DNA of 64,000 nt from Drosophila persimilis (Eukaryota; Arthropoda; Insecta; Diptera; Drosophilidae): the NCBI RefSeq assembly GCF_003286085.1, contig NW_020825288.1, positions 2,728,001-2,792,000 on the forward strand, in the 5' to 3' direction. Below, piece after piece: positions 33,701 through 48,700 of the stretch. How positions within the stretch are numbered: the first letter of the stretch is position 1; each line of letters starts with the position of its first letter. Below the pieces are notes generated by a model. It ran no database searches and was not told where the DNA came from. It saw only the letters and a list, made by a program, of their open reading frames with translations. A program made the position numbers and the translations under genes.

Positions 33701-36700
33701 ATCAAATCGAGAATTTTGAGAGCGAGACACGTGTTTTCTCGCTGCGTGACCCACATTTGGAGTTCGCGTTGATGCAATTTGGTGGCAGCAGGCCGTAAGT
33801 GCTTTTCGCTTTGCCTGGTCGACCTCTGCCTCCCTCCATCTGGTCTCTGAGAGTGATTGACCCAGTTTTCACGCCCAGTATACGTACTTTATGAGCCTCA
33901 GAGGAGTCCGAGGATTGGGTCCAAAGACGTCAGACAATCTTTGTCGTCATCTTGTCCGCCTTCTTGTATCGCCTTTTGTCTTGGGTCATCTTGGGTCTTC
34001 CATCTGTGCCCGCTCCTAGTCCTGCCCCATGACGTCAACTGTCTGGGGAAGTTCAATTTCATTATGTTTCAGTTCCACGGCGATTAACAGGGACTAATGA
34101 AAATGTCAGTTGCCTCGGCACCACATGACGTATACGCAATCCTTAAGCAAGGGTAAAAGTTTATACGCTCTACTTGAAAATTCCTGTCTGGTTTTTGATA
34201 TTAGAAAAGTTTGGGGGTGTGTGTGTGTGTTGCCAAAAACTTTATTGCGCAACTAACAAGTTTCTAAGGAGTGAATAAGTTTTGCATGTGTTTGGGAGCG
34301 TAATTTGCATACGAACAACAGGCAGAAGCGGTTGAATAATGAGTAATCAGATCCCGAGCCAAGACATTTCAATTTATGGCCCTAAATAAATGGCTTGCGT
34401 GCCGCCGGATCGGTCCCTTGCCAAATTCAGTTTGGTTTCCATCCAACATTCCTTTCTTCCCTCCTTCCGCCGCTCGCTTTCGATTATCCCAGTAATTACG
34501 AAACGATAGCACCAACAATTGCAATTACATTGGCATTAGGTACTGTAGGATATGTATAAATAGTGTGCTTAGAGGAATGGGAGGGCCTAAAGTGCATCCG
34601 GCTGAAGTTGAACTACCTCGATTGGCCTCTATAAAAAGGTTTCTTGGCAAGCAGCCCTGACATTTAACTGGTCTGCTGCCTGTTGTTGGCCTCTTCTCAT
34701 CCTCCTTCTGGCTATCTCCCCGACTGAAATTCTACATATGTACATATAGTATAGTATAGCCGGGGCGCATCCGAAATTACCTTGTAAAACTTTCATGACT
34801 ACCGCAGATTTATCAGCGGGGCGCCTCGACTAATTGCCACTGCCCGGACGCTGCCTTGTCCCCATGAATCAAATGATCCGTGGTCGTGGTCCAGCTGCGG
34901 CTCTGGCGCTGGCGCTGTCTCCAGGGCCCCATGGCCCCATGGCCGGTGCCAAAGTGTGCAATTAAAAATGCACATTACTGCGGTATCCTCTGGCTCTCTC
35001 TTCCTCTTCCTCTCTTTAGGGGCAATTTCCGCTTTTCCTTTCCCTTGCTTTCCATTTCCTGCTTCTGCCTCTGAGAGATTTCTTTTGGGACGGGGCAGCA
35101 GGCGGAGTCGGGGCCAAGTTCAATGAAGCGTTCGACTGTGGTTGTCATCTGACAAGGCCGTGATTTATGGCTACGAATTGGCTACAGCAGCTGTTGAGAG
35201 ATGGGGATGGAATGGGGATGGGGATGGGGCCACGTGTAAAGTAGAAGATCCGCAGCCCATTACGAAATGAAGTTCATCTTTGCGAAACCATCTCAGTGTC
35301 ATAATTTGTAATGTTCTCTATAATACATGGTTTATAATGGCCTACCCTTCGTTCTTTTTCAGGTCGTACTCGTATTTATACTCAGCATTGCATCCCTCAT
35401 TATATACTTTGTTGATGCATCTAGCGAAGAAGTCGAAAGATGCCAAAAGTGGAGTAACAACATTACTCAACAGATCGATCTCGCATTCAATATATTTTTT
35501 ATGGTTTACTTTTTTATACGAGTAAGTTACACGATAGACAGACCAACACACTGACACACACTTACAGCGCCGAGCCATACACTGAGTTGATTTTACCGAT
35601 TATTTCAAATCGATTGGCTGGAGCGATGATTATTTGTGGTTATGATTTATGCGATAAAAATTCTTACAAATTCTTGTGTTCTTTTCAATCTGACAATCTC
35701 TTACAGTTCATAGCGGCGTCCGATAAGCTTTGGTTTATGTTAGAAATGTACAGTTTTGTAGATTATTTTACAATACCCCCGTCCTTCGTATCAATATATT
35801 TAGATCGAACATGGATCGGTAAGCGAAACAAATCCCTTATAAATTCAATCCTAATTCAATGAAATTTTAAAAATTGTATATGCATACAAATCGGAGCTGA
35901 TTGGGATTAATATATGAATATGAATATGAATCTGAATCCTATATCCCCACCCCGTTTCCCCGTACACGAACACATCTGAAAAACTGATACACACACATAT
36001 ACACAAACACAAGCCAACACCCGGGTCCTGATCGATTTGTATGCATGCAATGTGCCTTACTCTACGCCATCCATCAACAATTATATATGCATATGCGTAT
36101 AAACATTATGTATTACCACGAACAGGTCTTCGATTTCTTCGAGCGCTACGTCTCATGACTGTTCCAGATATTTTACAATATTTAAACGTACTAAAAACAT
36201 CGAGCTCCATACGCTTGGCTCAACTAGTATCAATTTTTATATCCGTGTGGTTAACAGCAGCGGGCATTATACATCTGGTATGTAGAACACACAAACACAC
36301 ACACACACACACATAAACCTATACACTCGGGGATCAGCTGTTCCCTGGTCTATGGCTCTGTGACTGGGACTGCAATGTGTGCCAAGAGCCAGTGTCATGA
36401 ATATAACAAAGAAATACAAATTAATATGCCACATTGCAACCGGCTACAGAGTGTGGAACGAGGGCACGTCTGATCCCACACCGATCCTATATAGAGAGTG
36501 TCCAAATTGGTTGAGATTATCGCTGATGCGGTGGATAATGGCATTTGCATTTACTTAAAATTTAGCTGGAGAACTCTGGCGATCCGCTGGATTTTAATAA
36601 TGCTCATCGTTTATCGTATTGGACCTGTGTCTATTTCCTAATTGTGACCATGTCAACGGTAGGATATGGTGACGTTTACTGTGAGACTGTCCTGGGAAGA

Positions 36701-39700
36701 ACATTTCTCGTGTTCTTTCTGCTCGTCGGCTTGGTAAGTTTCCCCTGCACTACAAATCATTTAAGAATTTAATGAAAACCAAATATCTTAAACCCACACA
36801 CACCAGATATACCAAAATGAAATCTAAGCTTTCTTTTAGTTGAATATATACATACCTAGATGAATACCTCCTTATACTCGTACAGATAAATATAGAAAAC
36901 GTTTCTCTCTCTCCCTCTGAAAATCTGTCTGCCTCCGCCTCTGCCTCTGCCTCGATGCCCATTGAGTTTGAGTTTAGGCCAAGCCGCAGCGGGGTTGCGT
37001 TGGAAGTGCTTAAGTGTGTGAATGATTTATGTTTTGGTTGCCACCTAATCTACCACTAGTACAGTTGTGCTCAAGAACCATAGTTGAGTAGCCAAAGCAG
37101 TACAGTCCAGTAATCCAATCCAGTATCATGTATGCAGTACTAGCCAGAGAGTGTAGCACTCTCGATACTCCGTATGCCGTACGCCGTACGCCGTACTGTG
37201 ATTCGAAAACTCTCTTAGCCGTAATTCTTTTAGCGTACCGTACCCCTCCGTTGAGCTCCCTTCTCTCTCTCTCTTACATTACCATAGCGTTAATATATAC
37301 TCAATACTCGTACATTTGTTAATTGCATTCCAAAAACCTTATGTATGTACATGTACATGTACTTGAGTACATGCCACGTTTATGTAAATACATAGAACGA
37401 CTTAATAATCGTACGCTGCACCAAGTTTTGAATTATGAAAGTTTATTTGAGACCTTTGCGACTCAGTTCCATATTTACGTTCAGTTTAGTTCAGTTCAGT
37501 TCATCCTTCTCCAGTTTTGTTAGCTTACCTCATCACCCAAGCTTAACGCGTTTACTCTGCCTTACGACCACACCAGTCACACCTCAACAACTACTACTAC
37601 TACTCGTACACAGCCACACAGAGCCACACCTAGACATGGTAACCGAAACATCCGAAAGATACAGGAGCGCCCTGGGCCGGTGTGGCAACTGGTGCCCGTT
37701 CATTCTCACGCAGCCCATTCGATACTCTCGTACTCGTACTCGTACCCTCCCCCGCCCCCCATATTCGATAACTTATGCATGCAGTTTACTTATCACATTT
37801 TTGAGTTGAAACTTTCGATTTGCCTTTGGTTTTTGTAATGGAAAACTCGTAGACACCGAATACCGAAACACGAGACACACACAGAGACACCGTCAAGGGT
37901 TAGGGTCTGTCTAGGGTCCTGTCGTTTAGCCCAGAATATCCAGAATATCCAGAATACTACAACTATATATACATCAATATACCAATGCAATGTTATATCC
38001 AAAGGTTAATGTTTTTTGCATGCTTTAATGCTGGCTGCCGCATATTCCATATGTTTAACCAAAAAATCAGTTCAAAAACCAAAAACCAAACCAACCGAAA
38101 TCGATATCGTAACGCTTCTAGGTCTAATTCCAACCTGCCAAGTAGCTATCCTTTTGGGTGTGAATGTCCCGACCTGACTTCGTACCCACTGTTCAGGGAT
38201 CCGCTTTGTTTTTCTGTGTGTATTAGTATAACTGCAAGCAATCGAAAAATAATGCTAACAATAACAATAACAATAAGACTAAGCCTAAGACATATCCACA
38301 ACAACAACCTACATATATATATAACCTAGTACATATATTTTTTGCTGATCAACTGAACAATTGATTTTTGTTAATCTCGTGTACGATGGAATATTTTAGG
38401 CAATGTTTGCCAGCAGTATACCGGAGATAATTGAACTCGTCGGTAGTGGCAATAAGTATGGCGGTGAACTGAAAAGAGAACACGGAAAGAGGTAGTCTAT
38501 AACAACCATAATGCAACATCAAAAAATTATAAACGCATTCTATGTGAAAAAAATAAAACACCAACATTTTCAATATAATCCACCAAAAAATGATCAACTT
38601 AAAAAAAAATCTAAAGTATAACTTATGAAAGAATATAAAAATATATATGAACATTTAGGGAGAACTAAGCTTAGGATCGCAGATCGTTCAGGAGGTCCCC
38701 CAGATATGATAAGCTCGGAGCTAGGTTTGCTTGAACCACAAACAAACAACAACCTTCGCATAGAACACACTTTTTGAGTACTCGTACTATTTGAGAGGCT
38801 CCAATTAGCTATTTTAGTACCACCAAATATTAATAACTATTGATTAGAGTCGATAAATTGCAATTTATAGTCTGTTACCCTCCAACTTTGTTTCCCTTAT
38901 TTCATTTATCAACTGAGTTTGAATCTCTAAGACTCGTCGCATAAACAGTTGACTTACCCGCATCAAAAAGTAGTTTCAGTCGACTCTAAAGTCGTCCGTT
39001 TCTCAAACTAAACTTTTTAGTTCGTTCGTTGATAAATAAGTATTCCGAAAAACCAAAAAAAAAAGACATTTGATAAATCATCAAACAAGTAATAAAAGTA
39101 AAGTACAATATTATAATTTCCATTTCGATTTCGATTTGTATTTTATCGTTCTGATTGAGTAAACTATTTTTGGATACATTTTTGATTTGACTCGCAGCCA
39201 GAGACAGTCCCGAAGAGTCCCGTCGTATACACATAGATCTATTTGTATATGCCATTAAAGATTTTAATGTCTAATTCACTGAGGGTTTCGTTTTCTCATT
39301 TTCGTTTATTGGTTTATGGTTTTCCGTTTCCTTTGGTATTTATTTGTGTTTTCCTTTGATTTATTTCGTTTGTTTAAACATTTTTATTGAACACTTAATA
39401 CTCAAGAGTTTTTTTTCTCTTTCCCTTTTTGATTTTTGGTTTTTTGTTTTATATTTTTTTTGTTTTCGTCTAGATATTCGGATCTGAGATACCTATCGTT
39501 TTACACTTTATACTTTGCCATGCTTTAAACGTTAAACGTTCCGTATTAACACCAGAACTATGATACCAGATATGCGTTTATCAATTTGCAATAGTTCAAG
39601 GTTCATACTCGTATATATTTCTTTCGATATCTTAAAGCAACTACTTAGGCGCATTGTTGTAACACATCCCACTCACACACAAACACACAAACACACACAC

Positions 39701-42700
39701 AGACACACGTACACATGGTTAAGTATATATGTATATTTATATATGTATATGCCACACTTACACACATATAGACACACTCACGTCCCCCAACCCTCAAATA
39801 GCATCGGTCACGCATTGCCAAAAATGTAATTAAAAATCCGTTTCTCGTATCTAAAGTCGTAACACGTAAATTTCATTGCATATTTCTACTTTTGAAGAGA
39901 GCAAATTCAAGCTTCAAATTTTTGCCATATATTTTTCTATTCATATTTCCATTTAATTCCTATTGAATCGTTTTGTCAGCCTCACTGATCCATAAATAGT
40001 TGAAAAGCTCACCAAAAACTAGAGACATTTTCTCAAGGAATTCGGTGAACCGAAGTTTTGTTACTCCCCATTAACTCCCTATTAACTCATTCAATCCAAT
40101 CCAGAGCTGAAAGCGTAACCCCAACAAATCATAGTAACATGTATCTAGGTCTGTATAAAGTACGGCATCTCGCATAGCGTAACAGTACGATTAAAACTAT
40201 AGAGCGCACTACTCAAGCAAAGAACTATCCCCAACCGAATCGAAGGGGTCTGAGCTTCCCTCTCTTTTTCTTTATCTTTATCTCCACCTCTGTCTCTGTC
40301 CAGGCAGAGTGTGTCCCTGCACTCGTCGTGTATTGTAAACTAAAATTGTAAATTATTAGATGTAACCAAAGTAAGAGTACAGTATTTAGATGCCTACAGA
40401 CGACCTCTTGCCAAAGAGATTTGTGTAAAGTAATATACAATTAGACTAAAACTACTGTTGTGTGAAAGACTTTGAGTGACTGAGTGTTCTGTGTGGTGAG
40501 TGCTGAGTGATATGTGTACATAAGTGAGTGAATGATTTCTAGACAGTTAGAGTGTGCTTGTGAATAAGTTTGTGAGTCTGAATCTGAGTTGAGCGGTTTC
40601 CATTGTGCACTGTTCTACGTCGTCTGCCTCACCGTCAGCGTCAACGTCAACGTCAACGTTCAACTTTCAACTCTCAACGTCGTCGTCGATTTGTTTTCTA
40701 ACAATTTGTATCCATAATAATTTTGTCCATTTCTTTTTACACACCTACTACACAAACACCTACCCAGAAACCAGCAATTTGTTAGCCCAACCGAACAGAA
40801 CAGAACAGAAAAACCCACCAAAACTATGAACAAAAAATACCTTGTAATACTTAAAAAAAACTCAACTGAAAACCTGAAACCCTCTTGGCACCTCTCAATC
40901 AATCTAAATGTGTATGTGTGTTGTTGAATTTAGGCCGTTTTCGCTAGTTGGATACCAGAAATCACTGAACTGGCCGCCCAGAGAAGCAAATATGGTGGAA
41001 CATATAGCAAGGATCCTAGAAAAAGGTACACGAACACGTTGCTGGCTGTACCGCTAAGAGAAAAAAACCAAAAAAAAAAAAAAAACAATTCTCAAAACCC
41101 AATCAAAAAATACAACACAAAAAAAATAATAAGATAAACAAGAAATGACTATAAAGCAAAAACAAAAAAAAAAAAACACCTCAGCAATCGAAGAATCTTG
41201 AATTCGTTTTTTCTTTACTAAACTCCAGTCAAACAACCAACAGCATATGTTTCATTTACTCTTATTTTTTATTGAATTTTTCGTTGATTTTTGTTTTGTT
41301 TTGACGTCACCTGGAATTGCATAAAAATGCCCAAAACTACGAGCCCGGCAGATAAAGCAAAACTCAATAAATGTTGTCTGGGTTTACAAAATACACATAC
41401 AAAACATTTCTATTCTACAAGACGCATTTATATACTTTCTTTTCTGTATTATTTTCATAAAGCAAATCAAAAAAAAAAACACAACAAATCGAAAGTAACT
41501 AAAAGCAATTAGGACTTGAAAGGCATTGGTTTCTTGGCGGCATGTGTCTGTATTTAGTTGAATCAGCAAAACCGAAAAGAAAAAAAACAAACTATCGAAA
41601 AATTGCACAAAAACGAAAAACGAAAGGATCAAAGTGGTTCATAAGCGAGAGCTATGTATAACCTATTTAATTTACTGGTCAAATCCTTCTGTAAATCCTG
41701 TTGTCGTTTAACCCAATTTATTTTTGTTTTTAACTTTGGCTTGATTTTTGCGTGCGTTTCATTAGGCTTACTTTACTGTTAGCTAGAGATACAAATTCAA
41801 CTGCTTCAAGTATTTATAGCAAAGCTCGTAAAAGCAATATGTGTGCAGATAACTATTTTTATCCATTTTCAATACAAATTGTTCATTGTTCATTGTTGAG
41901 CGCCTGTGGGTATGCAACAGCTTTTGGCGTTCTGCGTTTGGGATACTGAATGGTCCTTTTTACTTATATAAGCAATCTATATGGCTAATGAATCTCGGAA
42001 ATCCTACTCCTCTTCCTTCCCAATTTGTTGAAGCATGCACATTTCGCATTCGGTAGTCCACAAAACCAAAAAATATATGTACCATTCCTCAATTGACCCG
42101 ACATCATCTTTTGGAAAATAATTTACAGAAGTATTTGAAGGTGTGCCTCGAATGGAATTTGCTTAGACAGTCGACAATCGAAAGAGCCAACAACTCTATG
42201 TATTCAAGTGTGTCATTTTTGAGTTTCGTTTTTGATTTTGATTTAGTTTTTGTATCTGTAAATAGACGGCAGACTAGACCACAATTGCGTGTGTTTTTAT
42301 GCAACTTCAGCTGCGTCATTTATTTTGAGTTTGACCGGTTGACAGGAAAAGCTCCACAACTAGCGCTGAATCAATAAACATACTAACGATATGGATATAT
42401 ATACTTAATTTTGTAAATGGCTTCTTTTGCGTTACCAAAGTGCATTTTTGTTGAATTGTTCAGTTCAGTTCAGTTGAGTTCGTTTGTTCGTTCGTTTGTC
42501 TTGATTTTGATTATTGGAACACCCACACACACTCACACCTAAACACAGACAAACACCAAGTTGATGCTTTGGTTCCTGTATTCCTCCATTTGAGTTATTG
42601 TTTCCCGAATACGACTTGTGACATATTTTTTCCAGTTGTGTTTCTATATGCGATACATACATTAAAATACAGTTGCAGTAGTTTATACAGTTTTTGCAAT

Positions 42701-45700
42701 TTCAATTTATCCAACATACCTACTATATCGAATTTACTTGTAATTTACATACCATACCAATACGAAAATAATTCCACACCTAATCAATCAATCAATCAAT
42801 CTAACCATCTCTAATTCAAGTCGTTAATTTGCTTGCACCCACTTTGTATGCCGCAGCCACGCATAGAATAACGAAATCGATATCGAAGTCGATGCCAGCG
42901 CCAGAAGGCGCTGCAAATACTCGTTTACTGTTTTTTTCTCTTATTTTTTTGTTGTTTACCGATGATCATCATTTAGAGGAAAATTGATATTTGTATACTT
43001 GTAATCAGTAAAGAGTTGCAGTACCGTACCCTATATCTACTCGTACTCGTATCGCATTCAGTATCAGTATCAGCATCATATCTTCCCATTATTCTCGTAA
43101 CTCGTAACTCTATTCCAAGCCGAATCGAACCGAACCGAACCGAACCAAGCCGATCCCCACCCGACACGCACACACACACTTAAGCGGTTTAGTTTGTTAG
43201 AATCCTCCATACCAACACACACAACTACATACACACACAGATACACATAGTAATAGTAGTGGTAGCTCAAGTCGAAGTCTTAGGCACTGAAACCCATCAG
43301 CAAAGATGAAGTCGAAAGCCAATCTGTCGATGTGTGTGCGTGTGTACTTGGCACCAACTTTTATAGGGTTCTGCCCCCTCACTTAGCTATGAATACCTAT
43401 GAATATATTACTGTTGAATAACCACACAACACGTACCCCCAAGAAACCATTAGAGCCATAAGAAATTTAGTTGCAAACTGTTGAGGCGGTTTATCGATTT
43501 TCGCAAGATAATCTACTCTAGTCAAGATATCAATTTTAAAATCGATCTTCAGTTTATTTTCACTCATTTACTAAATTTATGTTTTCCATTTTCTTTTGGT
43601 CGAATATGATTTTTCAACAATGGCGTCTGGTTACAATACAAAAACCAGCAATACAAGTACAACAAAACCAGCGACAATAGCCACCGAAATGAATGAACAA
43701 CAAGAACAGCAATCAGAGATCAGAGATCCGATCGGATCCGATCCGCTCTGCACCGTCGTCTTATAATTCTCTTCTAGGGATCCTGCTTCGAAAACTAAGG
43801 TCCTCATATACCAAGCTCCCATGTCCCCATGCCCCCATGCCATATCTCTTTCTCTCCTCTCCTCACCACACGCCTCCTTCTCTGTCTATGTGTTTCTCTG
43901 TTGATCCTTGGCGCGAAACTGTCGTTTGTCTTTTTAGTCTTCCCCCCAGCGTCATACGAAATTTGTTAAATGCTTTTTGATTTAATTTATGAACAAAAGA
44001 GAACAAAATACTTCACTGTCATCATTATCTTTCATACTGTAAACAGGCGATTTTTGCAAGTTGTATACCTGAGATTATAGACTTGATTGGAACAAGAGCC
44101 AAATATGGGGGCACATTAAAAAATGAAAAAGGGCGAAGGTGAGACAAACCAAATTTTCTAACAATCAATCAACAAACAAACAAACAATTAATCTACAAAT
44201 CGATTAAACCGAAAATTATATAAAAATAAACAGCCACAAATAAGACTATATATACTCGTACTACCACAAAACAATAATACAATACCAAACATATGTTTAA
44301 GCCAAACAACCAATCTAAAGTCACCCAAAAAATGTTCAACTAACCAACCAAACAGTTTTTTTGTTATGTTTCAAACAAAAAATAAACACCAAATCAAAAT
44401 GAAATTTCTGAACCGAAAGCAAAGAAATTCCAAAATTATTGTCTTTTTACTTTGCGCTTCATTCATGTCCAGCTGTCCAGAAAAGTAGCTGAAATTTGAT
44501 TTTGATTATACATTGTATATCCCAGAAGAACACAAGCCAAAAACCCCACAAAACAATGCATAGACCCTATACATACACCACAAAATCAATTCAAAGCCCC
44601 ACACAACATGGCCACCCCAAACCAATCACCATCATAGTCATAATCGATGAACCCGAAATCGAAAGTGAAAGACACATATGCGGCATTACTCATACGCCCG
44701 GTGGGACCGCCTGGCTGGCGCAGCTGCCTCTAACATTTGTACATTTGAACTCTTTCAGAACCAGGCAATCAATCAATCAGCCAATAAATCATCAACTCAA
44801 ACCCCAAATTCAAACATTTAATCGATCAAACATCCTACAATACCACCAGCCACCAGACACCACCACCACAGAAACACCAACCACCCACACGAAAATTGAA
44901 AATAAGAACAAATCAACAAGAAAATTAAACTAAAATATTCATATTGCTTATACGAAGAAGAAAAAAAAAACTACCCAAAACTATATATGTATTTTTCAGT
45001 TATCCAACAACTCATTTTGTGTTTGTTGCGTTGCGTTTCATTTGATTTCCTTTTGCGTTTCGACTTAGACGTGTCGCCTACGTAGCTCAGTACGTAAATC
45101 GTAAACGTAACCTAGGACGTCAGCAAACGTAACGTAATGTAATGGCCGCCCCCATGCTGATGATTAAGATTGATGATCATGATTTTCGATGATGATGATG
45201 ATGATGATGATGGGTGGTGATGGGGGGCCGTGCCGTTTTATGCATTAGTTTCATTATTCTTTTGTTTCGCCCATCGATTTTCGTTTTTATTTGCCAGTTT
45301 TTGATAATTTTGTGTTCTTTGAATTGGCATTTTGCAGATATCGTACTCGTATTTGAGAATCGTACCACAAAACTATAACAAAAAAAAACCAATTGTTTTC
45401 GTACTTAAAAACTGTTCTGAGTGTATCTACTATATCATGTGCGTACTCTTAACTACCAAATGCTATCTTGTTGTGAGTTTCCATACTACATCCTCAATTT
45501 GAACGCCAAATTTTCAACTTACTCTTCTGCTACTTTCTACTCTCTATATCCTACTCGTACATCCTGATCTTGAACCTAAAATTCTTTAGATCTTTATCGT
45601 TTGATTTGCACGTACGTTTTCCGTTTATCCGATTTCCGATTTTCGTTTCCCGATTTCCGATTCTGCTCTTCAGTTTGGGTTTTTCTTTTGCTTTTCTTAG

Positions 45701-48700
45701 AGCCAATTCGGATACGTACAACCCACTGATCGATGGATCGTTCGAGTAAGTGTGAAGTCAGAGCTGATGATTGGCATAAACCGAAATCCGCATTCGTATG
45801 ATCGTACTTCGTATTCCTAAGTTTGTCTCGTTTTTGTATGCCATATCATACTAGCCTCATTTTGCATTTGTATTAGCCCTTGAAGTGAATCAGTGATTGG
45901 TGTTTATTATTGTGTTACATTACCGTAATTGTCTATATAGTCCTTGATATCGAAGTCGTAACTCGTATATATATCTATATATCCATACATATGTATACAT
46001 ATACATAAATATATACAAACGATGTATTTGTATACTATGCCAAAACAACCTTAAACGATTAAACATTGAACGATAATAATGCATACTAAATACATATTAC
46101 CAATAACTTACTATTGATTCGATTGTATACATACGTAAATGTTAGAACTCCATATAAACCAGAATGTACCACACACACACACACATGCATAAGTATTCGT
46201 ATTTCGCAAAAGAGTCCGACTCTCTAGAGTACTACAAGTACAGACAGCAATTTGTATATAACATGCAACTCCCGGAACTTCCCGGAAGACTTCAATTTGC
46301 TCAAATTTTTGCCTAGAAAAATACCTGTACAAAATACTAGAGTAGGACTTCCAGGTGGCTCTATCTACTGTATCTACTGTATCAGCAGAATCATCTAACA
46401 AATAAGTGTGTGTGTAATGCCAATCGATAAGACATGTCAAGCCACAAACTCATATTCCCGCATTCTCGTATAACCAACATAATTTTACTCTCTCTCTCTC
46501 TCTCTCTTCAACTATATATATATATATCTTTTTCTCTCTCTCTCTCTAAACCTTCAATCAGTTATCAGCTACTATGTGTTGTAGTTCTTGGACCAATTTT
46601 ATATACTCTATGCTCTATACATATCACACAACCAATCACACAAACTATACTCGTATACTTTTCTAAACGATACAAATGTTTGGTTTTCATCAATTTTCCT
46701 CTTCTTTGTGAACTTCTGTTGCCGACAAAACATTCGAAGACGACGGTATAATTAACCAATAAACGATAAAGAATCATAAATATACAATATATACGGACCT
46801 ATACCTATACCTATACCTGTACTAGAAGTATATCGAATCGGTTGATAAAATATGACTCCACTCCACCTAATTGTCGTTACCCAGTGTTGTGTATGGATGC
46901 GCTCTACGTTTAGAATTGATTTACCTTTTGGTTACCTCATTCGGATCAGGTAGGAGGCGAATGCTTAGGGACCTGCATCGTTGTACTTGATGTGGTATGT
47001 GGTTGAGTGGTGTCCCCCCGTATGCACACACCACACTCTGTTGGAGGATATTGATTGCTCGCAAAGAGTATTTCTCGTACCTGTACTATCCATAGCGTAA
47101 TCGAAACAACACCCGATTCCACTGCCGTATCCGTATCCGATTCCGATTCCTTCCAATTCTGTATACACACACACATCTCCTTTCCATTTCTCTACGACTC
47201 TCTCACTCTCTCTCTCTCCCTCTCACTCTTTGTATCTCTTTCAAGATCTGTCCTATACGCTGTTTTTATTTTACTTGAAACTCACCATTCATTGCACAAA
47301 TCGGAGCGCATCTGAAGAACAAACATTGAAATTATATTTTATTTTCTGATTGATAATCACATTCATGTCCACCACATGAACAGCAATTCTATGCGGAAAT
47401 AAAATGATGAAAATGCGTGGCCAGGCATCAAATGTTTAACTTTCTCACCATGTATATCTATATCATTTCCAACATTTCCAATAAAAAAGAAAACAAAACA
47501 AAAAATCAAATTTAATCCAAGTGTCACCATTCGTTTTAGCCGATGCAATTAAAGGACAATGAAAATGCAACACAAGAACTAATAGAATGTAGTTCAGTTC
47601 GTTTATTTCGTTTGTTTGTTCGTTAAATGCAAATTGAAGTTCTTCTTTCTTTTTAGACTCCTAATCAAGCACAATTTCTCAATGCCATTACTGCCACCGT
47701 AGAGGTAAAGCTGTTGATATAGCCTTGCATCCCGATTTGAACCACCAAGAAACATTTGACCGAACTTCACTTATCATAACATTCGGACCTCAACCTCCAA
47801 TATTATCGGGAAACTAACGTAAAGACGACGGAAAGAGAATATTTTGGAAAGAATATTCAATTTTTATTGTTACCTTAGCGTTGATTTATACTCGTACATA
47901 TTATTTTTTCAATTACAAATTGGACTTCACTTCTCCGATGTCTTAGAGGACTCCTGAAGATACTACTTGTACCACTATTTCTCTTATTTTTAAAGGTCTG
48001 ATGATATGTATTATTATTTCCCTGAGAGACTTTTATATTTTGGGTAAAAGAATTGGAACGAATCTCATCATTTGACTGCCTTCGACAATGTAGTTTTCTG
48101 TGGTCATGGTTTGCATGGCACAGTACAGTGAAACCCTCACACACAAATATCACACACAAACACACCCACACCCACACGAAAAGAAAGAGTATGCATGTCG
48201 TTGTTAGCCCTGCACTGATACACTACAATACTTTACTTATGAAGGTATGAAGAGAATGCCTGCCCGGTTCGCCTGACTGCCTGATTGCATGACTGTGATA
48301 ACAGTGAATATCCAACCAAACCAAACGAAACCAAATCTGTTTTAATCATAGCACCCTGTAGAAATTAGATATTAGTAAACGGAATGAGCGTAGTGTATTA
48401 TAGAATGTGTATATAGTATAAACGTAGAGTACCAATACGTTGGCCAGCTGCTGGCCAGTTTTGATGCTTTCTTTGATGCATGTAAGTTGATTGAAAACCA
48501 AATGGTGTGCGTAGCTATGCCTTACCCTAGAACCATATTGATTTCCAATATAAATACCTATATATACTTGTATACTTATCATTTGATTGAACTGCAGCCG
48601 CAGAGTGCTGCCGCTGCGGGGACGAGATCCTCATTTTGTGTCAATTATGATTTCTTGCCATTAAATTGATTTGTGAACAAGCCTCTGGGGTAGCAGACTA

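Noticed and set aside
33508-33798. 96-codon ORF in a slo intron ending at a GTAAGT-like donor
   Set aside because: The donor would leave phase 2, while the next slo exon needs phase 0. There is no acceptor with a clear pyrimidine tract before it and no recognisable family.
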